Shown here: positions 18,462 through 27,029 of the stretch, in pieces
How positions within the stretch are numbered: position 1 is the stretch's first letter
Layout: each line of letters opens with the position of its first letter
Assembly (NCBI GenBank): GCA_946534345.1
Contig: CAMNCL010000002.1
Coordinates: forward strand, 1 to 64,000
Reading direction: 5' to 3'
DNA: 64,000 nt
Source of the DNA: an uncultured Caryophanales bacterium
Lineage (GTDB): Bacteria > Bacillota_I > Bacilli_A > RF39 > UBA660
Program-made: the position numbers and the translations under genes
The notes under the pieces: generated by a model
Databases searched by the model: none
Told to the model about the DNA's origin: nothing
Seen by the model: the letters and a program-made list of their open reading frames with translations, nothing else

Positions 18462-20258
18462 ATGGGAAAAAGTATTAAAGCTCCATGGAGAAAGTTTTAT
18501 GGTGAAGAGAAAGAACATTTAGAGTATCCTGACTTTTCAGCATATAAGCTTATTGAATACACATCTAGTAAACACTTAAATAATATTAGTTATAATTATT
18601 ATGGAAATAAAAAGACTTATCATGAGTTTTTAAAACAAATTGATGAAGCTGCTCGTGCTTTGAAAGCTATTGGAGTAAAACATAAAGATGTAGTATCTAT
18701 TTGTATGCCTAATACTCCAGAAGGAATTATATCTTTTTATGCGGCTAATAAAATAGGAGCTATTGCTTCTATGATTCATCCATTAAGTGCAGAAAATGAA
18801 ATTAAAAATTATTTAAATATATCTAAAACAGAATGGTTAATTACAATAGATTTTACAATACCTAAAGTAGATAAGATATTAGATGATACTAAGGTAAAGA
18901 AAGTAGTTTCAGTAGGAGTAGGAGAATCAATGCCTCCTATTAGTAAATCTTTATATGCTACTATGACTATTCCAAAGAATATTATTCCTAAGACTATTAA
19001 GACATTAAATCCTAATACTTATTTAAAAAGTGATAATAGAAGAATTAGTTGGAAAGAGTTTATTAAATTAGGAAAAGAATATACTAAAGAAATAGATGAT
19101 GATTTTAAAGGTAAAGATATTGCTGCTATATTGTATTCTGGTGGTACTACTGGTACTCCTAAGGGTGTTAGATTAACTAATTTAAATTTAAATGCTTCTG
19201 CAATGCAAAATTTTGAACATGTTGCTTGTCTAAAAGATAAAGATAAAGTACTCGCAATTATGCCAATCTTTCATGGATTTGGTTTAAGTGTATGTATTCA
19301 CTGTGTACAATATTTTGGAGGTACTAGTATTTTACTTCCTCAGTTTAATGCTAAAACATTTGATAGAATAGTTAAGAAATATGAACCAAATGTAATAGTA
19401 GGAGTTCCTACATTATTTGAAGCAATGACAAATAATAAGGGCTTTAATCATATGAAATTAGATTATTTAACATGTGTTATATCTGGAGGAGATTCTCTAT
19501 CAGTAGAATTAAAGAAAAAGTTTGATTCTTGGTTAGAGAAACATCATTCCCCAACTACTATTAGAGAAGGTTATGGATTAACTGAATGTTGTGCCGCAAG
19601 TTGTTTTACTCCTCTTAATTATTATAGAGAAGGAAGCATTGGAATACCTTATCCAGATACATACTATAAGATAGTTGAAGTAGGAACTGATAAAGAACTT
19701 CCATATGGAACAGCTGGTGAAATAGTAATAAGTGGTCCTACTGTAATGGCAGGTTATATTAGAAATAGAAAAGAAACTAAACAAACTTTAAGAAAACATC
19801 GTGATGGACATATTTGGTTACATACAGGTGATGAAGGTGTAATGGATCAAGATGGATTTGTTTATTTTAAAGGTAGAATAAAGAGAATGATTATTACATC
19901 AGGATATTGTGTTTATCCAAATAATATTGAAAATGTAATTGATTCACATCCACAAGTTAGAATGAGTTGTGTTATAGGTATACCTCATCCATATAAAGTA
20001 ACAGTTGCGAAAGCATTTATTGTTTTAAATGAAGGAGTAGAAGAATCTCCTGAAATACTAGATTCAATAAAAGAATTGGTAGAACAAAACTTAGCTAGAT
20101 TCTCATGGCCATATGATTATGAATTTAGAAAAGAACTTCCTAAAACTTTAGTAGGTAAAGTTGCTTATAATGTACTAATACATGAAGAAGAAATGAAAAA
20201 GAAAAATTATGAAGTTAATGAAGATATCCTTGAACAAGTAGAGGAAGAAGACGAATAG
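18462..20258 (+). CDS. AMP-forming acyl-CoA synthetase / AMP-binding enzyme
   Basis: 598 residues of the ANL adenylating superfamily: activates a carboxylic acid as acyl-adenylate, usually then to an acyl-CoA. Motif A3 is YSGGTTGTPKGVRLT near residue 227, A5 is YGLTECCAA near 370, A7/A8 is LHTGDEGVMDQDGFVYFKGR near 451-470, and the A10 Lys is in LVGKVAYN near 567. Closest in style to long-chain fatty acid-CoA ligases; the exact substrate cannot be read from sequence. No membrane segment. Single-gene unit with its own promoter and terminator. Confidence 0.9.
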   Translation: MGKSIKAPWRKFYGEEKEHLEYPDFSAYKLIEYTSSKHLNNISYNYYGNKKTYHEFLKQIDEAARALKAIGVKHKDVVSICMPNTPEGIISFYAANKIGAIASMIHPLSAENEIKNYLNISKTEWLITIDFTIPKVDKILDDTKVKKVVSVGVGESMPPISKSLYATMTIPKNIIPKTIKTLNPNTYLKSDNRRISWKEFIKLGKEYTKEIDDDFKGKDIAAILYSGGTTGTPKGVRLTNLNLNASAMQNFEHVACLKDKDKVLAIMPIFHGFGLSVCIHCVQYFGGTSILLPQFNAKTFDRIVKKYEPNVIVGVPTLFEAMTNNKGFNHMKLDYLTCVISGGDSLSVELKKKFDSWLEKHHSPTTIREGYGLTECCAASCFTPLNYYREGSIGIPYPDTYYKIVEVGTDKELPYGTAGEIVISGPTVMAGYIRNRKETKQTLRKHRDGHIWLHTGDEGVMDQDGFVYFKGRIKRMIITSGYCVYPNNIENVIDSHPQVRMSCVIGIPHPYKVTVAKAFIVLNEGVEESPEILDSIKELVEQNLARFSWPYDYEFRKELPKTLVGKVAYNVLIHEEEMKKKNYEVNEDILEQVEEEDE

Positions 20259-20285
20259 AAACATATAATAATGTTTCTTTTTTCT
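20258..20285 (+). terminator. Terminator
   Basis: GAAACAT, loop ATAATA, ATGTTTC and T run after the acyl-CoA synthetase gene. Confidence 0.8.
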
Positions 20286-20338
20286 TTACTTAATTAGATG
20301 AAATACATTATAATGTATATATAGTAGGAGGTACGGAA

Positions 20339-20734
20339 ATGCTAGAAGGTAAAAAACCAATTGAATCATTTCATATAATAGTAAGATCACATTCACTATC
20401 ATTAAGAGGATTTGAAGAAGTATGTGATTATTTTGATGAAGAGAAAGATAAAACTAATTTAAACTTAGATGAAAAGATAATTATTGCGAATTGTATTAGA
20501 AATATACATTTAGCAAGCGCAACAGATGAACAAAAAGAAGTTGCATTAAAAAGAAAATATAATGCAGAATCATTTTATTTAGATAATTATGATAAATGTG
20601 CTCAAGGTACTAGAGAATATATGGCAGCTTATGATGAGAAACTAAGAAAAGAAAGAGAAATGTTTAAAGAACTTGATGCCTTTGTAGAAAGACAAAATAA
20701 AAAAGTAAGTAAAGTATACGTTAAAAAGAGATAA
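20339..20734 (+). CDS. Hypothetical 131-residue protein
   Basis: Cytoplasmic, highly charged, mostly helical protein with Cys at NCIRN and KCAQG; not recognised. Strong ribosome site AGGAGGTA. It ends in a hairpin that works in both orientations and so also faces the minus-strand transcript of the micro-peptide module to the right. Confidence 0.7.
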   Translation: MLEGKKPIESFHIIVRSHSLSLRGFEEVCDYFDEEKDKTNLNLDEKIIIANCIRNIHLASATDEQKEVALKRKYNAESFYLDNYDKCAQGTREYMAAYDEKLRKEREMFKELDAFVERQNKKVSKVYVKKR

Positions 20735-20747
20735 TTCTCTTTTTTAA
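20723..20747 (+). terminator. Bidirectional terminator
   Basis: AAAAAGAG, loop ATAATT, CTCTTTTT. A and T runs flank both sides, so it can stop transcription of the gene at 20339 and also a minus-strand transcript of the micro-peptide gene at 20928-20851. Confidence 0.75.
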
Positions 20748-20776
20748 TTGAAAAATAATATATAATTAGATATAAT
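20748..20776 (+). promoter_or_regulatory. Promoter of short RNA, module copy 1
   Basis: TTGAAA (20748-20753), 17-base spacer, TATAAT (20771-20776). Near-consensus promoter with no gene of normal size behind it; it drives the short RNA at 20783-20852. Confidence 0.75.
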
Positions 20777-20782
20777 CATATT

Positions 20783-20852
20783 AAGGAAGATAGTCTTTTT
20801 CTACAGACGAATTCCTTCGTTTGTATCTGGGGTTAAACCCAGATGCTTTTTT
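20783..20852 (+). ncRNA. Short antisense RNA candidate, module copy 1
   Basis: About 70 nt from the predicted start to the T run. It starts with AAGGAAGATAGTCTTTTT, has a first hairpin (CAGACGAA, loop TTCC, TTCGTTTG) and a second, terminator, hairpin (ATCTGGG, loop GTTAAA, CCCAGAT, T run). The last bases cover the stop codon of the minus-strand micro-peptide gene, and the rest is complementary to that gene's 3' UTR. A second copy with a differently built but equally stable first hairpin lies at 42348-42420, supporting a structured RNA. The likely role is the antitoxin of a type I toxin-antitoxin pair; this is inference from the arrangement. Confidence 0.55.
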
Positions 20853-20928
20853 ATTTGAATAAAATTATAAATATTAAACTAAATAAAAGGAGAATTATAA
20901 AATATAAAGATTTCTCTCTACAAGTCAT
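20851..20928 (-). CDS. 25-residue hydrophobic micro-peptide, type I toxin candidate, copy 1
   Basis: A minus-strand ORF of 25 codons starting MTCREKSLYF, followed by a continuous hydrophobic helix of Ile, Leu and Phe and a final Lys. It has a strong ribosome site (AAAGGTGGTG, six bases before ATG). An in-frame ATG six codons upstream (20944-20946) is less likely because it precedes that site. Copy 2 at 42419-42496 differs at three bases: two silent and one Ile-to-Val change, which argues for selection on the peptide. One charged N-terminus, one membrane span and an antisense RNA over the 3' end are the traits of type I toxins (Fst, TxpA, Ibs groups), though the sequence matches none that I know. 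Confidence 0.6.
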   Translation of the reverse strand: MTCREKSLYFIILLLFSLIFIILFK

Positions 20929-20993
20929 AATAACACCACCTTTCATAGAGTAACCGAACCCCATAAAAGGAAAACATCTAAGACTACCTTCCA

Positions 20994-20999
20994 ATTATA
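20994..20999 (-). promoter_or_regulatory. -10 box for micro-peptide transcript, copy 1
   Basis: TATAAT on the minus strand. It would place the RNA start near 20987, so the transcript begins with GGAAGGTAGTCTT, almost the same 5' sequence as the opposing short RNA (GGAAGATAGTCTT). No good -35 box. Confidence 0.45.
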
Positions 21000-21034
21000 T
21001 TATTTGAAAAAAATATTAATAAATACAGAATTAT

Positions 21035-21063
21035 TTGAAATAAATGTATTATTAAAGTATACT
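21035..21063 (+). promoter_or_regulatory. Promoter of surface protein copy 1
   Basis: TTGAAA (21035-21040), 17-base spacer, TATACT (21058-21063), giving a leader of only about 12 bases. The same promoter, with identical spacing, precedes copy 2. Confidence 0.75.
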
Positions 21064-21080
21064 TATAATAGGTGAAAAGT

Positions 21081-22181
21081 ATGAGAATAGATAAAGATAA
21101 TATAAAAATAGTATTAATTCTCTTAGTAGTAGCTTTAGGAATAGGATATTCATATTTAAATACAGAATTAAATATTAATGGAACAGCTAATATAAATAGT
21201 GCAAACTGGAATGTTTATTGGAATAATGTACAAGTAACAAATGGATCAGTAGCAGCAGAAACACCAACAATAGATACAAATAAGACAACAGTAAGTTTTA
21301 ATGTAACTCTAGCTAAGCCTGGAGACTTTTATGAATTTACAGTAGATGCCGTAAATGCAGGAACATTGGATGCCATGATAGATACAATAAATTCTAAATT
21401 AAACGGAACTACTATTACAACATTACCAGCTTATCTAGAATACAATGTAACATATTCTGGTGGTACACCATTAGAACCAAATCAAGAATTATTACATGAT
21501 ACAACTGAAACTTATAAAATTAGAATAGCTTACAAAGGTAATATAAGTGCAAGTGACCTGCCAGATACAAACCAGAGTCTATCACTACAGTTTAGTGTCA
21601 CATATAAACAAGCAGATGATAATGCCCAACCAGTAGATCATAGAACAACAGTCTATACAGTAAGTTCAACAAATAGTTATATAGGCCAAGCAATACCAAA
21701 TGATATAACACAATATAGTAGTGCAAGTGAAGCTATGGCTGCATTTTCTAATCATCCATGCTATATAAAACACATAATAAGAAATGGAGTAATAGATGAA
21801 AGTTATGTAGAATTTGTAGTAACACAGGCTATGGCTAATGCAAATAGTGGAATGACTGCTGGAACATATGCATTAAGAGGACTAAATATATATGATAAAG
21901 CAAGTCTTGATTGTATAAGTGAATATTTCGATACAACAAACAATATTTGTTTAAGCCCATATTATGAGAGTAACAAAGAAACATTATTACAAGCTTTTGG
22001 TAGTTCGAATTGTCGTTCTGAATATGATGGTTCTGACTATGATGGTGGAAATTACAAATCTTTTACTTGCCGCGTATCGGGCTTTGTTGGTTATGTTGAT
22101 ACGCGTAGTAATGTACAAATTGACGACAACGTCGGGGGCTGCTATGTCCGTGGTTATGGTGAGTCTTACTGTGAAGGGTGA
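21081..22181 (+). CDS. TasA/camelysin-like surface protein with variable C-terminus, copy 1
   Basis: 366 residues. A short basic N-terminus and a hydrophobic segment (IKIVLILLVVALGIGYSYL, about 8-27) are followed by LNTELNINGTANI and a beta-rich domain, the pattern of TasA/camelysin (M73-like) proteins of Firmicutes. Residues 28-325 are about 80% identical by eye to copy 2 (42649-43755). The last 39 residues keep only 14 positions, among them Cys, Gly, Ser, Val and Tyr, and are encoded by an A-poor, GC-rich stretch (from about 22066) ending in a TGA earlier than in copy 2. Start at 21081 has AGGTGA upstream; an in-frame GTG at 21072 is part of that site. Possible diversified ligand-binding tip. 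Confidence 0.8.
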   Translation: MRIDKDNIKIVLILLVVALGIGYSYLNTELNINGTANINSANWNVYWNNVQVTNGSVAAETPTIDTNKTTVSFNVTLAKPGDFYEFTVDAVNAGTLDAMIDTINSKLNGTTITTLPAYLEYNVTYSGGTPLEPNQELLHDTTETYKIRIAYKGNISASDLPDTNQSLSLQFSVTYKQADDNAQPVDHRTTVYTVSSTNSYIGQAIPNDITQYSSASEAMAAFSNHPCYIKHIIRNGVIDESYVEFVVTQAMANANSGMTAGTYALRGLNIYDKASLDCISEYFDTTNNICLSPYYESNKETLLQAFGSSNCRSEYDGSDYDGGNYKSFTCRVSGFVGYVDTRSNVQIDDNVGGCYVRGYGESYCEG

Positions 22182-22227
22182 GCCTGAGGTGCCTGGCGCT
22201 TTAGTCTAGAAATCTAAATACTGAATG

Positions 22228-22253
22228 GTTCGATTTGCTTATCGAACTTTTTT
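22228..22253 (+). terminator. Terminator after surface protein copy 1
   Basis: GTTCGAT, loop TTGCTT, ATCGAAC and T run. Confidence 0.85.
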
Positions 22254-22280
22254 GTTTTATAATAATTGATAGGTGATAAG

Positions 22281-22844
22281 ATGTTTGATTATATTAAAGG
22301 AACAGTTACAGATATTAAGAATAATGCTATTGTTTTAGATAATAATGGAGTAGGCTATTTAATATATGTGTCTAATCCATATTCTTTTGAAATAGGTACT
22401 GAATATAAAGTATTTGTTTATCAACAAATACAAGAAGATGCTCATCTATTATATGGTTTTAAATTACTAGAAGAAAAAGAATTATTCTTGAAACTTATTA
22501 GTGTTAAAGGATTAGGTTGTAAGATGACACTACCAATATTAGCTGTAGGATCAGTAGCTGGTATTGTTGATGCTATTAATAGAGAAAACATCTTATATTT
22601 AAAGAAATTCCCTAAAATTGGAGATAAGCTTGCCCATCAAATTGTTTTAGATTTAAAAGGTAAAATTGAAACTACTAGTGAGGGTGCAAGTACTAGTGAA
22701 ATGGATACTCAAAATGAATTATATGAAGTATTATTAGGATTAGGTTATAAAGATAAAGAAATTAAAACAGTTATTGGTAAAGTAGATAATTCATTAACTA
22801 TAGAGGAACAAATAAAAGAAGCATTAAGATTATTCTTAAAATAG
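22281..22844 (+). CDS. ruvA: Holliday junction DNA helicase subunit RuvA
   Basis: 187 residues. OB-fold N-terminus (MFDYIKGTVTDIKNNAIVLD, GVGYLIYVS), helix-hairpin-helix motifs (ISVKGLGCKMTLPIL and FPKIGDKLAHQIVLDLKGK) and a C-terminal UBA-like domain that contacts RuvB. It binds four-way junctions and targets RuvB for branch migration. Start 22281 follows AGGTGAT; an upstream TTG is rejected. Nine bases before ruvB. Confidence 0.96.
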   Translation: MFDYIKGTVTDIKNNAIVLDNNGVGYLIYVSNPYSFEIGTEYKVFVYQQIQEDAHLLYGFKLLEEKELFLKLISVKGLGCKMTLPILAVGSVAGIVDAINRENILYLKKFPKIGDKLAHQIVLDLKGKIETTSEGASTSEMDTQNELYEVLLGLGYKDKEIKTVIGKVDNSLTIEEQIKEALRLFLK

Positions 22845-22853
22845 GAGGTTTGT

Positions 22854-23891
22854 ATGGAAGAGAGTGTTATTACTAATTATGAATATGAAAATGATAATTT
22901 AATTGATAATACAATACGTCCAGAAACTATTGATGAATACATTGGTCAAACTGATGTTAAAGAGAATATAAAAGTCTTTGTGAGTGCAGCTAAAATGCGT
23001 AAAGAAGCTCTTGATCATGTTTTATTATATGGTCCTCCAGGACTTGGTAAAACAACACTTGCGTTTATTATTGCTCATGAATTGGGTACGAATATAAAGA
23101 CTGCTAGTGGACCTAGTATTGAAAAACCTGGAGATTTAGCAGCTATTCTTTCATCACTTGAACCAGGAGATGTATTATTTATTGATGAAATACATCGTAT
23201 GCCAAGATATATTGAAGAAATATTATATCCAGCAATGGAAGACTTTTCATTAGATATAATTGTAGGTAGTGAGGGTAATAGCCGTAATATTAAGATTGAT
23301 CTGCCTCCATTTACTTTAGTAGGAGCAACTACTCGTGCAGGAGATTTATCATCCCCTTTAAGAGATAGATTTGGTATTATTAATAAATTACAATTCTATA
23401 CTATAGATGAACTTACAGATATTGTTAAAAGAACAGCTAGAGTACTTGATATGACAATAGATGAAGAAGCAGCAGTAGAACTTGCGATGAGAAGTCGTGG
23501 AACTCCTAGAATTGCTAATAGATTGTTTAAAAGAGTACGTGACTTTGCTATGGTAGAAGGCGATGGTAATATTGATTTAGCTATTACTGAAAAAGCTCTA
23601 AATAAACTAAAGGTAGATAAGAATGGACTAGATAATACAGATAGAGAATTACTAATGTCTATTATTGATAAATTTAATGGTGGACCAGTAGGAATTGAAG
23701 CTATTAGTTCATCTATTGGAGAAGAAGTAACTACAATAGAAGATGTCTATGAACCATACTTATTACAAATAGGACTTTTAAAAAGAACATCACGTGGTAG
23801 AGTAGTTACTGATAAAGCTTATGAAGTGTTAGGTATTCCTAATAAGAAAAATAAAGCAAAGGGAGAACAAACAACACTTGATTTAGATTAA
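22854..23891 (+). CDS. ruvB: Holliday junction helicase RuvB
   Basis: 345 residues, AAA+ motor for branch migration. Walker [10 protein letters not shown] near 60-68, Walker B LFIDEIHR near 108, sensor [10 protein letters not shown] near 156, and arginine finger region SPLRDRFG near 168, with the C-terminal winged helix containing [15 protein letters not shown]. Standard length. AGGAGGTTT ribosome site. Ended by a terminator, so queA is transcribed separately here. Confidence 0.98.
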   Translation: MEESVITNYEYENDNLIDNTIRPETIDEYIGQTDVKENIKVFVSAAKMRKEALDHVLLYGPPGLGKTTLAFIIAHELGTNIKTASGPSIEKPGDLAAILSSLEPGDVLFIDEIHRMPRYIEEILYPAMEDFSLDIIVGSEGNSRNIKIDLPPFTLVGATTRAGDLSSPLRDRFGIINKLQFYTIDELTDIVKRTARVLDMTIDEEAAVELAMRSRGTPRIANRLFKRVRDFAMVEGDGNIDLAITEKALNKLKVDKNGLDNTDRELLMSIIDKFNGGPVGIEAISSSIGEEVTTIEDVYEPYLLQIGLLKRTSRGRVVTDKAYEVLGIPNKKNKAKGEQTTLDLD

Positions 23892-23909
23892 GCACATAAG
23901 TGCTTTTTT
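23890..23909 (+). terminator. Terminator after ruvB
   Basis: AAGCAC, loop ATAA, GTGCTT plus T run, overlapping the stop codon. Confidence 0.8.
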
Positions 23910-23920
23910 ATTGGCAAAAT

Positions 23921-23949
23921 TTGACATTTTCCAACAAATGTGGTATAAT
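23921..23949 (+). promoter_or_regulatory. Full-consensus sigma-A promoter
   Basis: TTGACA (23921-23926), 17-base spacer ending TGG, TATAAT (23944-23949). This is the best promoter in the window and drives the lipoprotein gene at 23979, which suggests high expression. Confidence 0.92.
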
Positions 23950-23978
23950 GTGCGTACTAATTGAGGGGAGTTGGTTAT

Positions 23979-24701
23979 ATGAAAAAACTATCTGTAAATA
24001 GTAGAATAGGAGCATTAATTCTATCTGGTTTTATTATGGCTGGATCTTTTACTGGATGTATTAAAGGTGAAGCTAAAAGCTTTAGTACAGGAGAATTAAA
24101 GTCAAGACCTATTGCTGAATTATTAGAGGATGAAAATATTCAAAATATAACAACAATCGATGAAGAAATAGCTAGCGGAGATTTAGATATTATCGAAAAA
24201 GATACTGAATTTAGAAAAAAAGTAATGGATTTAGAATACTATGCAAGTGCTGGAGACAAAGAAGGATATAATGAAACACTTAATTGGTTAAGAAACAACT
24301 TTGAAGATACAGCATTAGATTTACTTTTACCAGCTGCTAAAGGTGGTATTGCAGAAGAAGAAAATAAAAGTATTAGTGATATTACTTTAACTGCAGCACC
24401 TGATTTTGATGAAGATAGATTATTAAGATCGAATGGTGTAGCTGAAGTAAAAGACAGTAATGGTTATAGTTCTACTGGTTATACAATTAAAGCTCCATTA
24501 ATTAATGATGCTATCGAAGAAGCTGCTCGTATTCAAACTAATAATTATAATGAATACTCTGTAAAAGATTTATTAAAAGAATATGATAAAGTAGTAGAAA
24601 TATCTAAAATGGCTATGGCAAGTGGCGCTAGTAGACATGATGATGAAATAGTAGAGAAAAATAGTAAAAGATATATTAAGAAAGAATTTAATATAAGATA
24701 A
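23979..24701 (+). CDS. Putative lipoprotein, highly expressed
   Basis: 240 residues. The N-terminus MKKLSVNSRIGALI followed by a hydrophobic stretch and SFTGC27 resembles a lipoprotein signal peptide, with Cys27 as the lipidation site (the lipobox has Phe rather than Leu at -3). The mature part is acidic and helical, with no recognised domain. Its position between ruvB and queA breaks the usual ruvAB-queA-tgt order. A perfect consensus promoter precedes it and a terminator follows, so it is its own unit. The start at 23979 is chosen over a TTG at 23961 that lies on the AGGGGAG ribosome site. Confidence 0.75.
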   Translation: MKKLSVNSRIGALILSGFIMAGSFTGCIKGEAKSFSTGELKSRPIAELLEDENIQNITTIDEEIASGDLDIIEKDTEFRKKVMDLEYYASAGDKEGYNETLNWLRNNFEDTALDLLLPAAKGGIAEEENKSISDITLTAAPDFDEDRLLRSNGVAEVKDSNGYSSTGYTIKAPLINDAIEEAARIQTNNYNEYSVKDLLKEYDKVVEISKMAMASGASRHDDEIVEKNSKRYIKKEFNIR

Positions 24702-24703
24702 TT

Positions 24704-24733
24704 AAGAATAGTATTTAAAAACTATTCTTTTTT
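24704..24733 (+). terminator. Terminator
   Basis: AAGAATAGT, 8-base loop, ACTATTCTT and T run. Confidence 0.85.
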
Positions 24734-24742
24734 TGATATAAT
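24734..24742 (+). promoter_or_regulatory. Extended -10 promoter of queA-tgt
   Basis: TGA-TATAAT (-10 at 24737-24742), 24 bases before queA. Confidence 0.55.
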
Positions 24743-24765
24743 TAGAACGCTTGGAAGTGATTTAG

Positions 24766-25791
24766 ATGAATATAGAAGATTTTAACTATGAATTACCAGA
24801 AGAATTAATAGCACAAACACCTCTTAAGAAGAGAGATGATTCCAGATTACTAGTTTTAGATAAAGAAACTGGAGAAGTTGAGCATAAACATTTCTATGAT
24901 ATTATAGATTATTTAGAAGAAGGGGATACATTAGTATTAAATGATACTAAAGTATTACCCGCAAGACTTATTGGTGTTAAAGAAGATACAGGAGCAGTTA
25001 TTGAAATTCTTTTATTAAAGAATCTTGAAAAAGATAACTGGGAATGCTTAGTAAAACCAGCTCGTAGAGTTAAAACTGGTACTATTGTATCTTTTGGAGA
25101 AGGAAAACTAAAAGCAAAATGTATTTCTGAATTTGATGAAGGAATTCGTCATTTTGAATTAATATATGATGGAATATTAATGGAGATATTAGATGAATTA
25201 GGTACAATGCCTCTTCCTCCATATATTCATGAAAAATTAAAAGATCAATCACGTTATCAAACTGTATATGCTAAAGAAGTAGGTAGTGCTGCTGCTCCTA
25301 CTGCAGGACTTCATTTTACTGAAGAATTACTTGATAGAATTAAATCTAAAGGTATAAATATATGTTATGTAACATTACATGTAGGACTTGGAACATTTAG
25401 ACCTGTATCAGTTACTAATATAAAAGATCATGAAATGCATAGTGAGTTTTATATGATGAAAAAAGATGTAGCTGATGCATTAAATAAAGCAAAGAGTGAG
25501 GGTAAGAGAATTATTGCTGTTGGAACTACAACAACAAGAGTATTAGAAACTATTATGACTGAAAGAGGAGAGTTTAGTGAGTGTTCTGGATGGACTAAGA
25601 TATTTATTTATCCGGGATATGAGTTTAAGGGAATAGATTGTTTAATTACAAACTTTCATTTACCAAAATCAACTCTTGTCATGCTAGTTAGTGCTTTAGC
25701 TGGAAGAGAAAATATATTAAATGCATATAGAATAGCAGTTAAAGAAAAATATCGTTTCTTCTCTTTTGGAGATGCAATGTTTATTAAATAG
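24766..25791 (+). CDS. queA: S-adenosylmethionine:tRNA ribosyltransferase-isomerase
   Basis: 341 residues. Converts preQ1-tRNA to epoxyqueuosine-tRNA using SAM. Signatures include [37 protein letters not shown] and [10 protein letters not shown], and a C-terminal [17 protein letters not shown]. Directly followed (9 bases) by tgt, the enzyme that makes its substrate tRNA, so both form a queuosine operon. The preQ1 synthesis genes are not in the window; the base may be salvaged. Confidence 0.97.
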   Translation: MNIEDFNYELPEELIAQTPLKKRDDSRLLVLDKETGEVEHKHFYDIIDYLEEGDTLVLNDTKVLPARLIGVKEDTGAVIEILLLKNLEKDNWECLVKPARRVKTGTIVSFGEGKLKAKCISEFDEGIRHFELIYDGILMEILDELGTMPLPPYIHEKLKDQSRYQTVYAKEVGSAAAPTAGLHFTEELLDRIKSKGINICYVTLHVGLGTFRPVSVTNIKDHEMHSEFYMMKKDVADALNKAKSEGKRIIAVGTTTTRVLETIMTERGEFSECSGWTKIFIYPGYEFKGIDCLITNFHLPKSTLVMLVSALAGRENILNAYRIAVKEKYRFFSFGDAMFIK

Positions 25792-25797
25792 AGGTGA

Positions 25798-26931
<1,134 letters not shown>

Positions 26932-26932
<1 letters not shown>

Positions 26933-26945
26933 GTAAACTTTTACA
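26932..26945 (+). promoter_or_regulatory. Imperfect palindrome TGTAAACTTTTACA, operator candidate
   Basis: Resembles the 12-bp palindromes at 17519 and 41239/41261 but with a centre two bases longer. It lies between the tgt terminator and the promoter of the pilus gene. Confidence 0.25.
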
Positions 26946-26982
26946 AAGTTGAAAAATAATTGTTTTCAATTCTTGAAAGTTA

Positions 26983-26991
26983 TGCTAAAAT
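26983..26991 (+). promoter_or_regulatory. Extended -10 promoter of the pilus genes
   Basis: TGC-TAAAAT (-10 at 26986-26991). It places the transcript start near 26998, which rules out the ATG at 26997 and supports the start at 27030. Confidence 0.5.
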
Positions 26992-27029
26992 GATATATGT
27001 ATAGAAAGATAAAGAGGAAGGTAGTTTGT

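Larger units (their letters stand above)
20735..22253 (+). repeat. Duplicated module, copy 1 (micro-peptide/RNA plus surface protein)
   Basis: The short RNA, micro-peptide gene, spacer, promoter and most of the surface protein gene match the segment at 42300-43755, with high nucleotide identity in the peptide gene and its leader (about 20862-20990 against 42428-42556). Gene order and orientation are identical. The 3' ends of the surface genes diverge sharply. Paralogous, dispersed 21.5 kb apart. Confidence 0.7.

Noticed and set aside
20783..20852. Riboswitch or leader for the surface protein gene
   Set aside because: The RNA ends in its own terminator almost 230 bases before the gene, and the gene has an independent conserved promoter, so it does not act as an attached leader.
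20735..22253. Transposon carrying the surface gene
   Set aside because: No transposase and no terminal inverted repeats or target duplication could be found around either copy.
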